Assembly (NCBI GenBank): GCA_903919315.1
Contig: CAIXHP010000004.1
Span: 1 to 44,435 of the forward strand
Reading direction: 5' to 3'
Length of the DNA stretch: 44,435 nt
Origin: an uncultured Pseudomonadota bacterium
GTDB lineage: Bacteria > Pseudomonadota > Alphaproteobacteria > UBA9219
Part shown: piece by piece, positions 23,302 to 31,709 of the stretch
Layout: the number at the start of each line of letters is the position of its first letter
Numbering within the stretch: position 1 is the stretch's first letter
Translations under genes and position numbers: made by a program
Notes under the pieces: model-generated
What the model was told of the DNA's origin: nothing
The model's database searches: none
Seen by the model: the letters and a program-made list of their open reading frames with translations, nothing else

Positions 23302-23874
23302 TTAGGTTGGGTTGTGGCCACTGTTTATTCGTTCGTACGACAGGCCCCAGCGTGCATACAATGCCTTGAGTTCGCGCATGGACTTTATGCGGAGAATGGG
23401 AATATTTCTGCCTTTAAGAAGAACTTCGTATTTAGCGCGGTTCTTAGGATATTGCAGGGTCGTATGTTTGACCAGCGCCCAGCTGAATTCACTCGTGGCA
23501 CCGTCTAAGGCGCCGGGTCTGCGTGATCTGCGTTGTGCGCTTCGTTTGCCGTAGCGGTAGAGACAGCCGATCAGGGGCGGATCCAGCCACAGTACGGAGG
23601 TTGCTCTTTCAAAGCGTTGAGGCATGCAGACGCTGTAATTCCCGTCCGCTACCCATAGGTCTGAGGCGATCGCTGCGTCGTGATCGGCGATAAAATCTTT
23701 GTCTGCCCGTCGCTCCCAACTTGTATGCGGGGCGTGGGCCATCTGATCGAGGTGGATTGTGGTCGCGCCGATTTTCTTCGCGAGGCTTTCTGCGAGCGTG
23801 GATTTACCGCTGTTGCTTGGCCCGATGATGCAAATTCTGCCTCCGAGCTGGGCGATGTCCGGCGTTTGCTGCAT
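23302..23874 (-). CDS. P-loop adenylate-kinase-like ATPase
   Basis: A 190-residue small P-loop protein. Walker A is GPSNSGKST (18-26), followed by TIHLDQMAHAP and WVADGNYS, which resemble the FlaR/topology-modulation and adenylate-kinase-like families. An Arg/Lys-rich lid (RYGKRSAQRRSRRPG) follows. Substrate unknown. The next gene upstream on the same strand is none; etfA begins 43 bases to its right but is a separate unit ending there. The gene has no obvious partner. Confidence 0.75.
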   Translation of the reverse strand: MQQTPDIAQLGGRICIIGPSNSGKSTLAESLAKKIGATTIHLDQMAHAPHTSWERRADKDFIADHDAAIASDLWVADGNYSVCMPQRFERATSVLWLDPPLIGCLYRYGKRSAQRRSRRPGALDGATSEFSWALVKHTTLQYPKNRAKYEVLLKGRNIPILRIKSMRELKALYARWGLSYERINSGHNPT

Positions 23875-23917
23875 AGGCTCGAAGGGGGCAATTGGGGGGA
23901 GCGAACGCAGTTTGTTC

Positions 23918-24856
23918 CTAGTCGCCGATGGCTTTCGTCAACTCCGGCACGATCTGGAACAGGTCGCCGACTAGACCGTAGTCCGCCACTTGGAAAATCG
24001 GGGCGTCGGGGTCTTTGTTGATGGCGACGATGACTTTGCTGTCCTTCATGCCCGCCAAATGCTGGATCGCGCCGGAGATGCCGACCGCGATGTACAGGCT
24101 GGGGGCGACGACCTTGCCGGTTTGGCCGACTTGGTAATCGTTGGGGACATAGCCCGCGTCCACGGCGGCGCGCGAAGCGCCGATGGCGGCGTTGAGTTTG
24201 TCGGCCAAGGGTTCCAGAATCGTCTTGAAATTCTCGGCGGAGCCGAGCGCACGGCCGCCGGAGACGACGACTTTGGCTGCCGTCAGTTCAGGCCGCACCG
24301 ATTGCGACAATTCCTGACCGACGAAGCTGACCGAGGCGTGGGCCGGTTGCGCGGCGGTTTTCGTGATCGTGGCGCTGCCGCCCGTGGCGGGGGCGGGGTT
24401 GAAGGCGGTGCCGCGCACGGTCAGAACTTTGATCGCGTCCGCCGATTGCACCGTGGCGATGGCGTTGCCTGCGTAAATCGGGCGCACAAAGGTGTCGGCG
24501 CTTTCCACGGCGATGACATCGGAAATCTGGGCGACATCCAGCAACGCCGCGACGCGCGGCATGAAGTTTTTGCTGTTGCTGACGGAGGGCGCGATCACAT
24601 GGGTGAAGTCTTTGGCCACTGCCGCGATGAGGGGGGCCATGTTTTCGGCCAGAAAGTGTTCATAGGCCGCGTCGTCGACGTGCAGGACTTCGGCGACTCC
24701 GGTGATGGCGGCGGCGGCTTGAGCCGCGCCGTCCGCCTGAAATCCGGCGACGAGGACGCTGATGGGCGCGCCGAGCTTGGTCGCCGCCGTGATGGCGTTG
24801 AGCGTGGCGGGGCGCAGGGCTTTATGATCGTGTTCGGCGATGACGAGGCTTTTCAT
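23918..24856 (-). CDS. etfA: Electron transfer flavoprotein subunit alpha
   Basis: EtfA carries the FAD that takes electrons from acyl-CoA and other dehydrogenases and passes them to ETF-ubiquinone oxidoreductase. The 312-residue protein has the N-terminal ETF domain. Its C-terminal FAD-binding domain holds [14 protein letters not shown], then the family signature [39 protein letters not shown]. It follows etfB by 3 bases in one operon. Confidence 0.96.
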   Translation of the reverse strand: MKSLVIAEHDHKALRPATLNAITAATKLGAPISVLVAGFQADGAAQAAAAITGVAEVLHVDDAAYEHFLAENMAPLIAAVAKDFTHVIAPSVSNSKNFMPRVAALLDVAQISDVIAVESADTFVRPIYAGNAIATVQSADAIKVLTVRGTAFNPAPATGGSATITKTAAQPAHASVSFVGQELSQSVRPELTAAKVVVSGGRALGSAENFKTILEPLADKLNAAIGASRAAVDAGYVPNDYQVGQTGKVVAPSLYIAVGISGAIQHLAGMKDSKVIVAINKDPDAPIFQVADYGLVGDLFQIVPELTKAIGD

Positions 24857-24859
24857 GGT

Positions 24860-25609
24860 TCAGATCACTTTCGCTTCGTTCTTCAGCTTATCGATCAGCG
24901 TGGCGACATCCGTCACTTTGATTCCGCCCGCGCGTTGTGGCGGCGAGGTGACCTTGAGCGTTTTGAAGTGCGGCGCGAGATCGACGCCCAGCGCTTCCGG
25001 CTTGATTTCCTCAATCGGCTTTTTCTTCGCCTTCATGATGTTGGGGAGCGTGGCGTAGCGCGGTTCGTTAAGGCGCAGGTCGGCGGTGATGACGGCGGGG
25101 AGCTTGATTTTGAGCGTTTCCTGCCCGCCGTCGACTTCGCGCGCCACGGTCGCTACGCCGTCGGCGATTTCCAGCTTGGAGGCGAAGGTGCCTTGCGGCC
25201 AGCCGAGCAGGGCGGCCAGCATGACACCGGTCTGGCTGTTGTCGGCATCGATCGCCTGTTTGCCCGTGATGACCAGATCGGGCTTTTCCTTGTCGACGAT
25301 CGCGCGTAGCGCTTTGGCGACTCCCAGAGGCTGCAGTTCGCCGTCGCAGGGGACGAGGATAGCGCGGTCGGCGCCCATGGCCAGCGCGGTGCGCAGGGTT
25401 TCTTGCGCCTGTGCCACACCCAACGTCACGACCACGATTTCGGTGGCGATGCCCTTTTCCTTCAGCCGGACGGCTTCCTCGACGGCGATTTCGTCGAAGG
25501 GGTTCATCGACATCTTGACGTTGGCGGTTTCGACACCGCTCTGGTCGGCTTTGATGTTGATGTTGACGCTGTAGTCAACGACGCGCTTGACGGTCACGAG
25601 GATTTTCAT
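24860..25609 (-). CDS. etfB: Electron transfer flavoprotein subunit beta
   Basis: EtfB is the AMP-binding partner of EtfA. The 249-residue protein opens [13 protein letters not shown], has [19 protein letters not shown] and [25 protein letters not shown], and the beta-subunit signature [13 protein letters not shown] near 180-195. The first 13 codons and ~85 bases of leader are duplicated in broken form at 26417-26540. A possible -10 (TAAGAT) in the leader is lost in that copy. The leader carries a stretch of T residues about 60 bases upstream of the ATG. Confidence 0.96.
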   Translation of the reverse strand: MKILVTVKRVVDYSVNINIKADQSGVETANVKMSMNPFDEIAVEEAVRLKEKGIATEIVVVTLGVAQAQETLRTALAMGADRAILVPCDGELQPLGVAKALRAIVDKEKPDLVITGKQAIDADNSQTGVMLAALLGWPQGTFASKLEIADGVATVAREVDGGQETLKIKLPAVITADLRLNEPRYATLPNIMKAKKKPIEEIKPEALGVDLAPHFKTLKVTSPPQRAGGIKVTDVATLIDKLKNEAKVI

Positions 25610-25731
25610 GGCGGGCTGAAGGGGGCAAGAGAAGAGGAACGAATCACGCCCTATCTTATGCCTTGTTCAGTCCGAAAAAACAACCGGGGGAATTTGTCGA
25701 GGGCGTGTGGGTGGGCGCAGCTGCGTCGGCG

Positions 25732-25763
25732 AACCTGCCCAGAGTTGCGATTCCGGGCAGGTT
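25732..25763 (-). terminator. Hairpin downstream of small membrane protein 1
   Basis: Perfect 9-bp stem AACCTGCCC/GGGCAGGTT with a 14-base loop, 13 bases past the stop of the gene ending at 25776 and upstream of the etfB promoter region. No T run. Confidence 0.45.
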
Positions 25764-25775
25764 TGGTGAGGTGTG

Positions 25776-26129
25776 TTAGCCGAGGGTGGGTTGGGGGGCG
25801 GAGGTTATGCGATTGTTTGAGCCGCGCGTGGCCATGTCACCGGCGATATTGCCGAGGACGATGGATAGGGTGGTGGTCATTCCTAGGGAACCCGCAATCG
25901 CACCTGCGGTTAGCAAGCAACCAAGTGCCCCGTTGCTGCCGACGGCATGCTTTGCCGCGAGGCAGGCGGCAGCAGCGAGTGAAAGGAGGCAGAAAATTTT
26001 CAGCTTATTGTGGTCAGAGGGGTCAGTCCAATGAGCCACATTGTCCAGAAGCGCGACAGAGGCCTGTTTGAACTGTTTGCCTGTTTCGCTGAGTACCTGA
26101 ACGAACGCTGTCTGTGGGGTTGTCGTCAT
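25776..26129 (-). CDS. Small membrane protein 1 upstream of etfB
   Basis: A 117-residue protein starting at 26129 (MTTTPQTAF), with AAGGAG about 8 bases upstream. An amphipathic N-terminal third contains HWTD. Two hydrophobic segments follow (about 47-62 and 70-100: LLSLAAAACLAAKH, then GCLLTAGAIAGSLGMTTTLSIVLG), and a polar tail ends in SAPQPTLG. No known family. The gene at 26579 encodes a protein of the same layout with scattered identities (AAA-x-C, H, G, MT at matching spacing). A homologous etfB 5' end follows each of the two genes, so they are probably duplicates. Confidence 0.55.
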   Translation of the reverse strand: MTTTPQTAFVQVLSETGKQFKQASVALLDNVAHWTDPSDHNKLKIFCLLSLAAAACLAAKHAVGSNGALGCLLTAGAIAGSLGMTTTLSIVLGNIAGDMATRGSNNRITSAPQPTLG

Positions 26130-26318
26130 TTCAATTTCTCCTTGCCTGTTGCTGGTGCTGCCAAATCCGTGGCATTTGTATACCATGTGGGGAGGCTGTT
26201 CCAGTTTGGCATTGCTTTCGTGAGGTCGTGCTGGTTAACCATGTTTGCGATGGTTGCCGTCTATCTTATTGAAGGAAGTTGAGTTTTCGCCTTCGCGGGA
26301 ACGACGTTGGTGTGGGGT

Positions 26319-26370
26319 GGGTTGCTCTGGTGGTTCACAGGCGGGGTGGTTTGTGGCGTGGAGGGCTGGC
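26319..26370. repeat. 52-bp repeat, copy A
   Basis: Near-identical to 27091-27144 (starts GGGTTGCTCTGGTGGTTCAC), with two inserted bases and one substitution in the other copy. Both copies follow a CTATCTTATTGAA sequence (26261 and 27042) at 50-60 bases. It lies in the 449-base gap 26130-26578. Confidence 0.85.
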
Positions 26371-26416
26371 TTCGGCGCGGCGTTGCCGCGACGGCGGACT
26401 GTTGAAGGGGGGGGCA

Positions 26417-26455
26417 GTAGTTGACGAAGCGTTTGACGGTCACGAGGATTTTTAT
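26417..26455 (-). pseudogene. Truncated duplicate of the etfB 5' end
   Basis: The minus strand reads ATA followed by the next twelve codons of etfB with substitutions ([12 protein letters not shown] against [12 protein letters not shown]), then diverges into a C-rich run. The start codon ATG has become ATA. The leader homology continues upstream to about 26540 (GGAGGCAAGAG..., GAATCACGC, CGAAAAAA, GGGGGAATTTGT). It is a dead copy. Confidence 0.85.
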
Positions 26456-26523
26456 GGGGAGCTGAAGGAGGCAAGAGAGGCGGGGCGAATCACGCTCCAT
26501 GCCTGATCCGACTCGAAAAAAAC

Positions 26524-26568
26524 GGGGGAATTTGTTCCCCCGGCCCGGGTTTGCGGTCAGGCCGGGGG
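26524..26568 (-). terminator. Two overlapping, mutually exclusive hairpins after small membrane protein 2
   Basis: GGGGGAA-TTTG-TTCCCCC (26524-26541) and CCCCCGGCC/GGCCGGGGG (26537-26568) share bases 26537-26541, so only one can form at a time. They begin 11 bases past the stop of the gene ending at 26579. A run of T follows on the minus strand (26512-26520), so the left hairpin looks like a terminator. Confidence 0.6.
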
Positions 26569-26578
26569 TGTCTGTGGG

Positions 26579-26920
26579 TTAGAGGGCGTGTGAGCGGAAT
26601 CTGGGTTTTATGGGGCGGATTCCACGGTCGCTGAACGCGCTGAACGCGCCTACGACAGGTGGGACGGTCATTGCGGCGGCAAGTACACCCAAAGCTGCGG
26701 CGCCCAATGTGAAACCCGCGCTGCCTCCAGGGGTGTGCTGCGCTATCATTGTGCATCCTGCGGCTGCTCCCCAGTAAAGGCTTGCCGGGCCGAAGTCTTT
26801 CCATGTCCTGCCGTCGACCCAACCGTTCGCCCTGCTTCCGAATTCTTTGGCACCAGCGCGGAATGTTCTGTATGTCGCGGCGAGCGCTTTGGGGAAGTTT
26901 GTTTCCGAAAAACGGGCCAT
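26579..26920 (-). CDS. Small membrane protein 2, likely paralogue of the one at 25776
   Basis: A 113-residue protein starting at 26920 (MARFSETNF), with GGAG 7 bases upstream. A basic, amphipathic N-terminal half contains GWVDGRTWKDFG. Two hydrophobic segments follow (about 48-62 and 68-92), and a basic tail ends RPIKPRFRSHAL. No known family. Alignment with the 25776 product matches AAA-x-C, His, Gly-x-x-Gly and the MT before the second half of the last segment. It is followed by overlapping hairpins and then the broken etfB leader. Confidence 0.55.
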   Translation of the reverse strand: MARFSETNFPKALAATYRTFRAGAKEFGSRANGWVDGRTWKDFGPASLYWGAAAGCTMIAQHTPGGSAGFTLGAAALGVLAAAMTVPPVVGAFSAFSDRGIRPIKPRFRSHAL

Positions 26921-27090
26921 GTTATGTCTCCATTTGGTTGTTAAAACTTTGTTTTCTTTTCTCTTGTCTTTTCTGCGGCCCATTGTACCACATCAGGCGG
27001 GGTGTGTGGGGGGGGGGCAATAGTTTCATGCGGTTTTCCTCCTATCTTATTGAAAAGGCTTGTGACTTTTTCTCTCAAGATGTGGTGTCT

Positions 27091-27144
27091 GGGTTGCTCT
27101 GGTGGTTCACAGGCGGGGTGGTTTGTGGCATGGAGAGGGCTGGC
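27091..27144. repeat. 52-bp repeat, copy B
   Basis: Second copy of the sequence at 26319-26370, in the 353-base non-coding stretch between small membrane protein 2 and tsaD. A CTATCTTATTGAA sequence precedes it, as in copy A. Confidence 0.85.
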
Positions 27145-27187
27145 GCGATTCTGAGCATTTCAGGATGATGTGTTGTTGTTTGTGTGT

Positions 27188-27209
27188 CATTCCCGCGAAA
27201 GCGGGAATG
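27188..27209. repeat. REP-like palindrome (CATTCCCGC-GAAA-GCGGGAATG)
   Basis: Perfect 9-bp stem with a GAAA loop, 65 bases upstream of tsaD. It has the same core as the first hairpin at 13852-13869. Confidence 0.75.
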
Positions 27210-27273
27210 ATGCTTGATGGTTGTTTCGTTCCGAAATGTTTCGGGGCGGATGCTGTGGCGAGGGTGGTTGTCG

Positions 27274-28314
27274 ATGCTGGTGCTGGGGATTGAGACGAGT
27301 TGCGATGAGACGGCGGTGGGGATTGTGGATTCCGCGCGGGCGATACGCGCCAATGTGGTGGCAACGCAGTTGGCCGAGCATCAGCCCTATGGCGGCGTGG
27401 TGCCGGAGATTGCGGCGCGGGCGCATTTGGATCGGCTGGATGGTTTGATCCGGCAGGCTTTGCTTGAGGCGCGGTTGACGCTCGGCGATCTGGACGGCGT
27501 TGCGGCGACCTGCGGGCCCGGTTTGATCGGCGGGGTGATGGTGGGGGCGATGGCGGGCAAAGCCATCGCGGCGGTGCAGGGTTTGCCGTTCAGCGCCGTC
27601 AATCATCTGGAGGCGCACGCGCTGACGGCGCGGCTGACGAACGATGTCGCTTTTCCCTATCTGCTGCTGCTGGTGTCGGGCGGGCATTGCCAGTTGTTGC
27701 TGGTCAAAGGGGTGGGGGATTACCGCCGTTTGGGCGGCACCATCGATGATGCCGTGGGGGAATGCTTTGACAAGACGGCGAAACTGCTCGGATTGGGCTA
27801 TCCGGGCGGCCCCATGCTCGAAAAGGCGGCTTTGGGGGGTGATTCGCGGGCTTTTGACCTCCCGCGCCCGATGCTGGGGCGCAGTGGATGTGATTTCTCA
27901 TTTTCGGGGCTGAAAACGGCGGTGCGTCAATTGGTTGCGGCAAAATTCTCTGAAACTGGATCAGATGGCTTGCCGACGGTTTTTGTCGCCGCTATGGCGG
28001 CGAGCGTGCAGGCGGCGATTGCCGATATTCTGGCCGACCGCGCCGGAAACGCGTTCCGCCTGCTGCGGGACGGGGGCGAGGCGGTTACGGCTTTGGTGGT
28101 TGGCGGCGGCGTGGCGGCCAATCAGGCGGTGCGCGCGCGTCTGACGGAGCTGGCGGGGCGCGAGGGCGTGGCCTTTGCCGCGCCGCCCATCGGTCTTTGC
28201 ACCGACAACGGCGTGATGGTGGCGTGGGCGGGGCTGGAGCGGTTGCGGCTGGGGCTGCGCGACGGGTTTGACGTGCGGACGCGGCCGCGCTGGCCGTTGG
28301 ACTCCGTCGCCTGA
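27274..28314 (+). CDS. tsaD: tRNA N6-adenosine threonylcarbamoyltransferase TsaD
   Basis: TsaD transfers the threonylcarbamoyl group to A37 of ANN-decoding tRNAs, with TsaB and TsaE. With the start at 27274 (MLVLGIETSCDETAVG) it has 346 residues. The metal-binding histidines are in NHLEAH (His111, His115). Other family segments are LLVSGGHCQL, GGPMLEKAALGG, FSFSGLKTAV and the C-terminal VVGGGVAANQAVR and PPIGLCTDNGVMVAWAG. An in-frame start 20 codons earlier precedes the first strand and is rejected. It is 52 bases ahead of gpsA, a common pairing in alphaproteobacteria. Confidence 0.97.
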   Translation: MLVLGIETSCDETAVGIVDSARAIRANVVATQLAEHQPYGGVVPEIAARAHLDRLDGLIRQALLEARLTLGDLDGVAATCGPGLIGGVMVGAMAGKAIAAVQGLPFSAVNHLEAHALTARLTNDVAFPYLLLLVSGGHCQLLLVKGVGDYRRLGGTIDDAVGECFDKTAKLLGLGYPGGPMLEKAALGGDSRAFDLPRPMLGRSGCDFSFSGLKTAVRQLVAAKFSETGSDGLPTVFVAAMAASVQAAIADILADRAGNAFRLLRDGGEAVTALVVGGGVAANQAVRARLTELAGREGVAFAAPPIGLCTDNGVMVAWAGLERLRLGLRDGFDVRTRPRWPLDSVA

Positions 28315-28366
28315 TTGCGGCTACTCTGCCGACGATTCGTCCCGCTCCGGCACTCAAGAGGCTCTC

Positions 28367-29377
28367 ATGAATCCCTTGCAACATTTCGGCATCATTGGCG
28401 GCGGCGCGTGGGGGACGGCGTTGGGGCAGGCTTTGACGCGGGCGGGGCGCGACGTGACGTTGTGGGCGCGCGAGGATGAGGTTGTGGCCTCCATCGCTTC
28501 GCAGCATGAGAATACGAAATTCCTCCCCGGCATCGCGCTTGATCCGCGTTTGAGGGCGACGGGCACTTTGGACGATCTGGCCGTTTGCGACGCGTGGTTG
28601 CTGGTGACTCCTGTGCAGCACACGCGGGCGGTGTGCCGTTCGTTGGCGGCGCTTGATTTCGGGACGCGGGAGCGGCCCGCTGTTCTTGTCTGTTCCAAGG
28701 GCGTTGAGCAGACGTCGTTGACGTTGCCGGGCGCGATTGTGGCGCAGGCGTTGCCGGAGCATCCCGTCGCCGTCCTCTCTGGCCCCACCTTTGCGGCGGA
28801 AGTGGCGCAGGGGCAGCCGACGGCCTTGACGTTGGCATGCGCTGATGCCGCGCTTGGCCAGAGCTTGACGCAAGCGGTCAGCAGCCCGACGTTCCGGCCC
28901 TATTTCAGCGACGACGTTGTCGGCGCTCAGGTGGGGGGCGCGATCAAGAATGTGCTGGCGGTCGCGTGCGGCATCGCCGCCGGGTGCGGCATGGGCGACA
29001 ATGCGCGGGCCGCGCTCATTACGCGCGGTCTGGTGGAAATGATGCGCCTCGGCGTGGCGCTGGGCGGGCGGGCCGAGACGCTGATGGGGCTGTCGGGACT
29101 GGGCGATCTGGTCTTGACTTGTTCCAGCCCTCAATCGCGCAACATGTCGTTGGGGATGGCACTGGGGCAGGGGGCCGTTCTCGCGGACATTCTGGCGGCG
29201 CGTTCCAGCGTGGCCGAGGGCGTGTTCACGGCGGTTGCGGCCAAGGCCTTGGCGCAGAAACACGGCATCGAGATGCCCATCGTCGCGGCGGTGGACGCGG
29301 TGTTGAACCATGGAGCCAGCGTGAACGCGACCATCGCGGCGCTGTTGGCGCGTCCGCTGAAAACCGAGCTGAGTTAA
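28367..29377 (+). CDS. gpsA: NAD(P)-dependent glycerol-3-phosphate dehydrogenase GpsA
   Basis: GpsA reduces dihydroxyacetone phosphate to sn-glycerol-3-phosphate, the backbone for phospholipids. With the start at 28367 (MNPLQHFGIIGGGAWGTALGQ) it has 336 residues. The Rossmann dinucleotide loop is GGGAWG (11-16). Other features are VLSGPTFAAEVAQG, the catalytic lysine in GAIKNVLAVACGIAAGCGMGDNARAALITRGL, and GLSGLGDLVLTCSSPQSRN. Its TAA and that of the convergent NUDIX gene share the palindrome TTAA. PlsX and FabH of the same lipid pathway lie 1.4-3.4 kb away. Confidence 0.97.
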   Translation: MNPLQHFGIIGGGAWGTALGQALTRAGRDVTLWAREDEVVASIASQHENTKFLPGIALDPRLRATGTLDDLAVCDAWLLVTPVQHTRAVCRSLAALDFGTRERPAVLVCSKGVEQTSLTLPGAIVAQALPEHPVAVLSGPTFAAEVAQGQPTALTLACADAALGQSLTQAVSSPTFRPYFSDDVVGAQVGGAIKNVLAVACGIAAGCGMGDNARAALITRGLVEMMRLGVALGGRAETLMGLSGLGDLVLTCSSPQSRNMSLGMALGQGAVLADILAARSSVAEGVFTAVAAKALAQKHGIEMPIVAAVDAVLNHGASVNATIAALLARPLKTELS

Positions 29378-29793
29378 TCGTCGCGTTCGCTGTAGGCCTG
29401 TCCTTTGCGGAGGCAGGCGAGGGCTTGGCGGACGTAGGGCACCATGTTGCCGGGGAGACTGTCGAGGCCGAACCAGTCGAGATGGTCGCATTTGTCCGGC
29501 TCACAGTTCACAGGCTCGCCTTTCCAGCGCAGGACGGTGAAGAAGAAATGCGCACGGGTGGGGGTGTGGACGATGTGGGACATTCTCAGGTCTTCGGGGC
29601 GCAGCGCGAGGCCGATTTCTTCCTGCGCTTCGCGTACCGAGGCCGCGAGGGGCAATTCCCCCGGCTCGACGTGTCCGGCGGGCAGGCTGTAGTTGCCGTC
29701 CTGAAAGCCGGTGTTGAAGCGGCGCAGCAGCAGAATCTCTCTGTCGTCGCGGATCAGGACGAGGTGGGTGGCGGTGATGACGCTGTTGCGCAT
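29374..29793 (-). CDS. NUDIX hydrolase
   Basis: A 139-residue NUDIX protein. The box G-x5-E-x7-R-E-x2-E-E-x-G-L is complete at 40-62 (GHVEPGELPLAASVREAQEE, then IGL). The protein is close to a single NUDIX domain, so specificity cannot be read; the layout fits small MutT-like or nucleotide-sugar pyrophosphatases. The stop codon overlaps that of gpsA on the other strand. It is divergent from the DUF1189 gene, 105 bases away. Confidence 0.88.
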   Translation of the reverse strand: MRNSVITATHLVLIRDDREILLLRRFNTGFQDGNYSLPAGHVEPGELPLAASVREAQEEIGLALRPEDLRMSHIVHTPTRAHFFFTVLRWKGEPVNCEPDKCDHLDWFGLDSLPGNMVPYVRQALACLRKGQAYSERDD

Positions 29794-29898
29794 CGACGTT
29801 CTCCTGCGTTTCGGGCGGGCGGTCTGCTTGCCAAGCGTGGCGGTGGCGGTTACGTTGACTCAATTGCAGACGTTGCGCAACTTCGTTCGGGGCTGAAT

Positions 29899-30720
29899 AT
29901 GATCGCGCTCCTCAAGAGCCTTCCTCTGACTTTTTACTCGCGGCCCTTTTATTTCGACCTGGTGCGGCAGGGACAGGGCATTGGCATGGGCTTTATCCTG
30001 CTGCTGACGCTCTTGGGCACTCTGGCCTTTGCGGCGCAGTCGCACAAGTCGTTTCAGATGTTCGCGCAGGATTTTCAGGCGCTGGCGGAGGGGATGCCTG
30101 AACTGACGATGAAGGACGGCAAGCTATCCGTCGATGCGCCGATGCCCTATACGATCGATCTGTCGAAGGCGTTTCAGGATTTGGACGCGTCGATGTCGCA
30201 TGAATCCGGCGCGGAGACGCTGCCCAGCCTTCTGCGGATCGACACCACCTATCAAATTCAGAGTATGGATGCCTTGTTGAAAGAGATGACCTCCGAGAAC
30301 ATCGTCGCGCTTGTGACCGCCGACAAGGTTGTGACGCGGAGGACGGGGCGTGATGCCGTCGAGATTCGCGACATCGGCAAATATCCGAATGGCACCTTTA
30401 CGCATGAAAAGTGGTTGGCGTTGGGCGAATCCGTCAGCCGGTGGGTTTTTCCTTTTGTCACCGTCGTTATGGCTTCGGGGTTGTTCGTGGTGAATTTCGT
30501 GGCGGCGTTCTTTGTCGCGCTTGTCGCTTTGGTGATCAGCCCGTTGTTCAAGATTAGCACGTCGCTCAGCGCGATGATGCGGCTTGCTACAGCCATTGCT
30601 CTTCCGGTGGGGGTCGTCGCGATGGCGATGCCTTTGTCGGGCGCGGCGCGGGTTTTGCTGTGGGCCGGGTATATCGGGTTTGCGCTGTGGTCGGCGCGGG
30701 GGCGGTCGGCTGAGGCTTGA
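29899..30720 (+). CDS. DUF1189-family membrane protein
   Basis: A 273-residue protein starting at 29899 (MIALLKSLPLTFYSRPFYFDLVRQGQG), with hydrophobic segments near 32-48 and four more in the C-terminal third (about 175-268). The central region is extracytoplasmic (~50-170, MPELTMKDGKLSVD and PYTIDL). This is the DUF1189 pattern, of unknown function. The frame is open far upstream, but only as a shadow of gpsA and the NUDIX gene. It is convergent with fabH, 14 bases apart. Confidence 0.8.
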   Translation: MIALLKSLPLTFYSRPFYFDLVRQGQGIGMGFILLLTLLGTLAFAAQSHKSFQMFAQDFQALAEGMPELTMKDGKLSVDAPMPYTIDLSKAFQDLDASMSHESGAETLPSLLRIDTTYQIQSMDALLKEMTSENIVALVTADKVVTRRTGRDAVEIRDIGKYPNGTFTHEKWLALGESVSRWVFPFVTVVMASGLFVVNFVAAFFVALVALVISPLFKISTSLSAMMRLATAIALPVGVVAMAMPLSGAARVLLWAGYIGFALWSARGRSAEA

Positions 30721-30734
30721 TCAGGCTCCGGCCT

Positions 30735-31709
30735 TTACCACCGTACCAGCGCCGCGCCCCATGTGAAGCCGCCGCCCATGGCATCGAGGAGGATCATCTG
30801 GCCTTGCTTGATCCGGCCATCCGCGACGGCGGTGGCGAGGGCCAGCGGGATCGAGGCCGCCGAGGTGTTGGCGTGCCGATCTACCGTCATCACCACGCGT
30901 TCGGGCGGCAGGTGGAGCTTTTTCGCGGTGCCGTCGATGATGCGTTGGTTCGCCTGATGCGGCACGAGCCAGTCGATAGCTTCGGGCGCGAGGTGGTTGG
31001 CCAGCAGGACTTCGTCCACCACGTCGGACAGGCATTGCACGGCGTGGCGGAAGACTTCCTTGCCCTCCATGCGGATGTGGCCGGTCGTGCCGGTGCTGCC
31101 GGGGCCGCCGTCGGCGTAGAGCTTGTCGTAGTGGCGGCCATCGGAATGCAGGTGCGTGGAGAGGATGCCGCGTTCGTCGGGCTTGCCTTCGCTGGCGACA
31201 CCGCGCAGCACCACCGCGCCTGCGCCGTCGCCGAACAGGACGCAGGTCGTCCGGTCGTTCCAATCCAGAAGCCGCGAGAAGGTCTCCGCGCCGATCACGA
31301 GCGCCGTGGTGGCTTGCCCCAGACGGATGAAGTTGTCGGCCACGGCGAGGGCGTAGATAAAGCCGGAACACACAGCCTGCACGTCGAACGCGAAGCCGTG
31401 CGTCAGGCCGAGCTTGGCTTGCACCCGCGCCGCCGTGGCGGGAAAGGTGTTGTCGGGCGTTGTCGTTGCGACGATGATGAGGTCGAGTTCGTCCGCCGCT
31501 ATACCGGCATGCGCCAGAGCGGCTTTGGCCGCGTTCAGGGCGAGGTCGGAGGTGGTTTGGCCTTCCGCCGCGACGTGGCGCGACTTGATTCCTGTGCGCT
31601 GGACGATCCATTCGTCGGAGGTGGCGATGCGTTGGGCGAGGGTATCGTTGGTGACGATGTTGTCCGGCAGATAGCCGCCGCAACCCATGACCACCGAGCG
31701 CCGGGTCAT
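30735..31709 (-). CDS. fabH: 3-oxoacyl-ACP synthase III FabH
   Basis: FabH condenses acetyl-CoA with malonyl-ACP, the first step of fatty acid chain building. The 324-residue protein has catalytic Cys114 ([11 protein letters not shown]), the His in [11 protein letters not shown] and the Asn in [12 protein letters not shown]. The C-terminus [13 protein letters not shown] is typical. It overlaps plsX by four bases (ATGA), third gene of rpmF-plsX-fabH. ihfA often follows in alphaproteobacteria; here the operon stops against DUF1189. Confidence 0.97.
   Translation of the reverse strand: MTRRSVVMGCGGYLPDNIVTNDTLAQRIATSDEWIVQRTGIKSRHVAAEGQTTSDLALNAAKAALAHAGIAADELDLIIVATTTPDNTFPATAARVQAKLGLTHGFAFDVQAVCSGFIYALAVADNFIRLGQATTALVIGAETFSRLLDWNDRTTCVLFGDGAGAVVLRGVASEGKPDERGILSTHLHSDGRHYDKLYADGGPGSTGTTGHIRMEGKEVFRHAVQCLSDVVDEVLLANHLAPEAIDWLVPHQANQRIIDGTAKKLHLPPERVVMTVDRHANTSAASIPLALATAVADGRIKQGQMILLDAMGGGFTWGAALVRW

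Noticed and set aside
27224-27240. LexA-like sequence upstream of tsaD
   Set aside because: GTTC-N7-TTTC has a mismatch in the second half-site and tsaD is not an SOS gene.
28966-29898. Upstream extension of the DUF1189 frame
   Set aside because: It runs antisense or out of frame through gpsA and the NUDIX gene; the extra residues are Gly/Arg-rich and the DUF1189 pattern begins exactly at the ATG at 29899.
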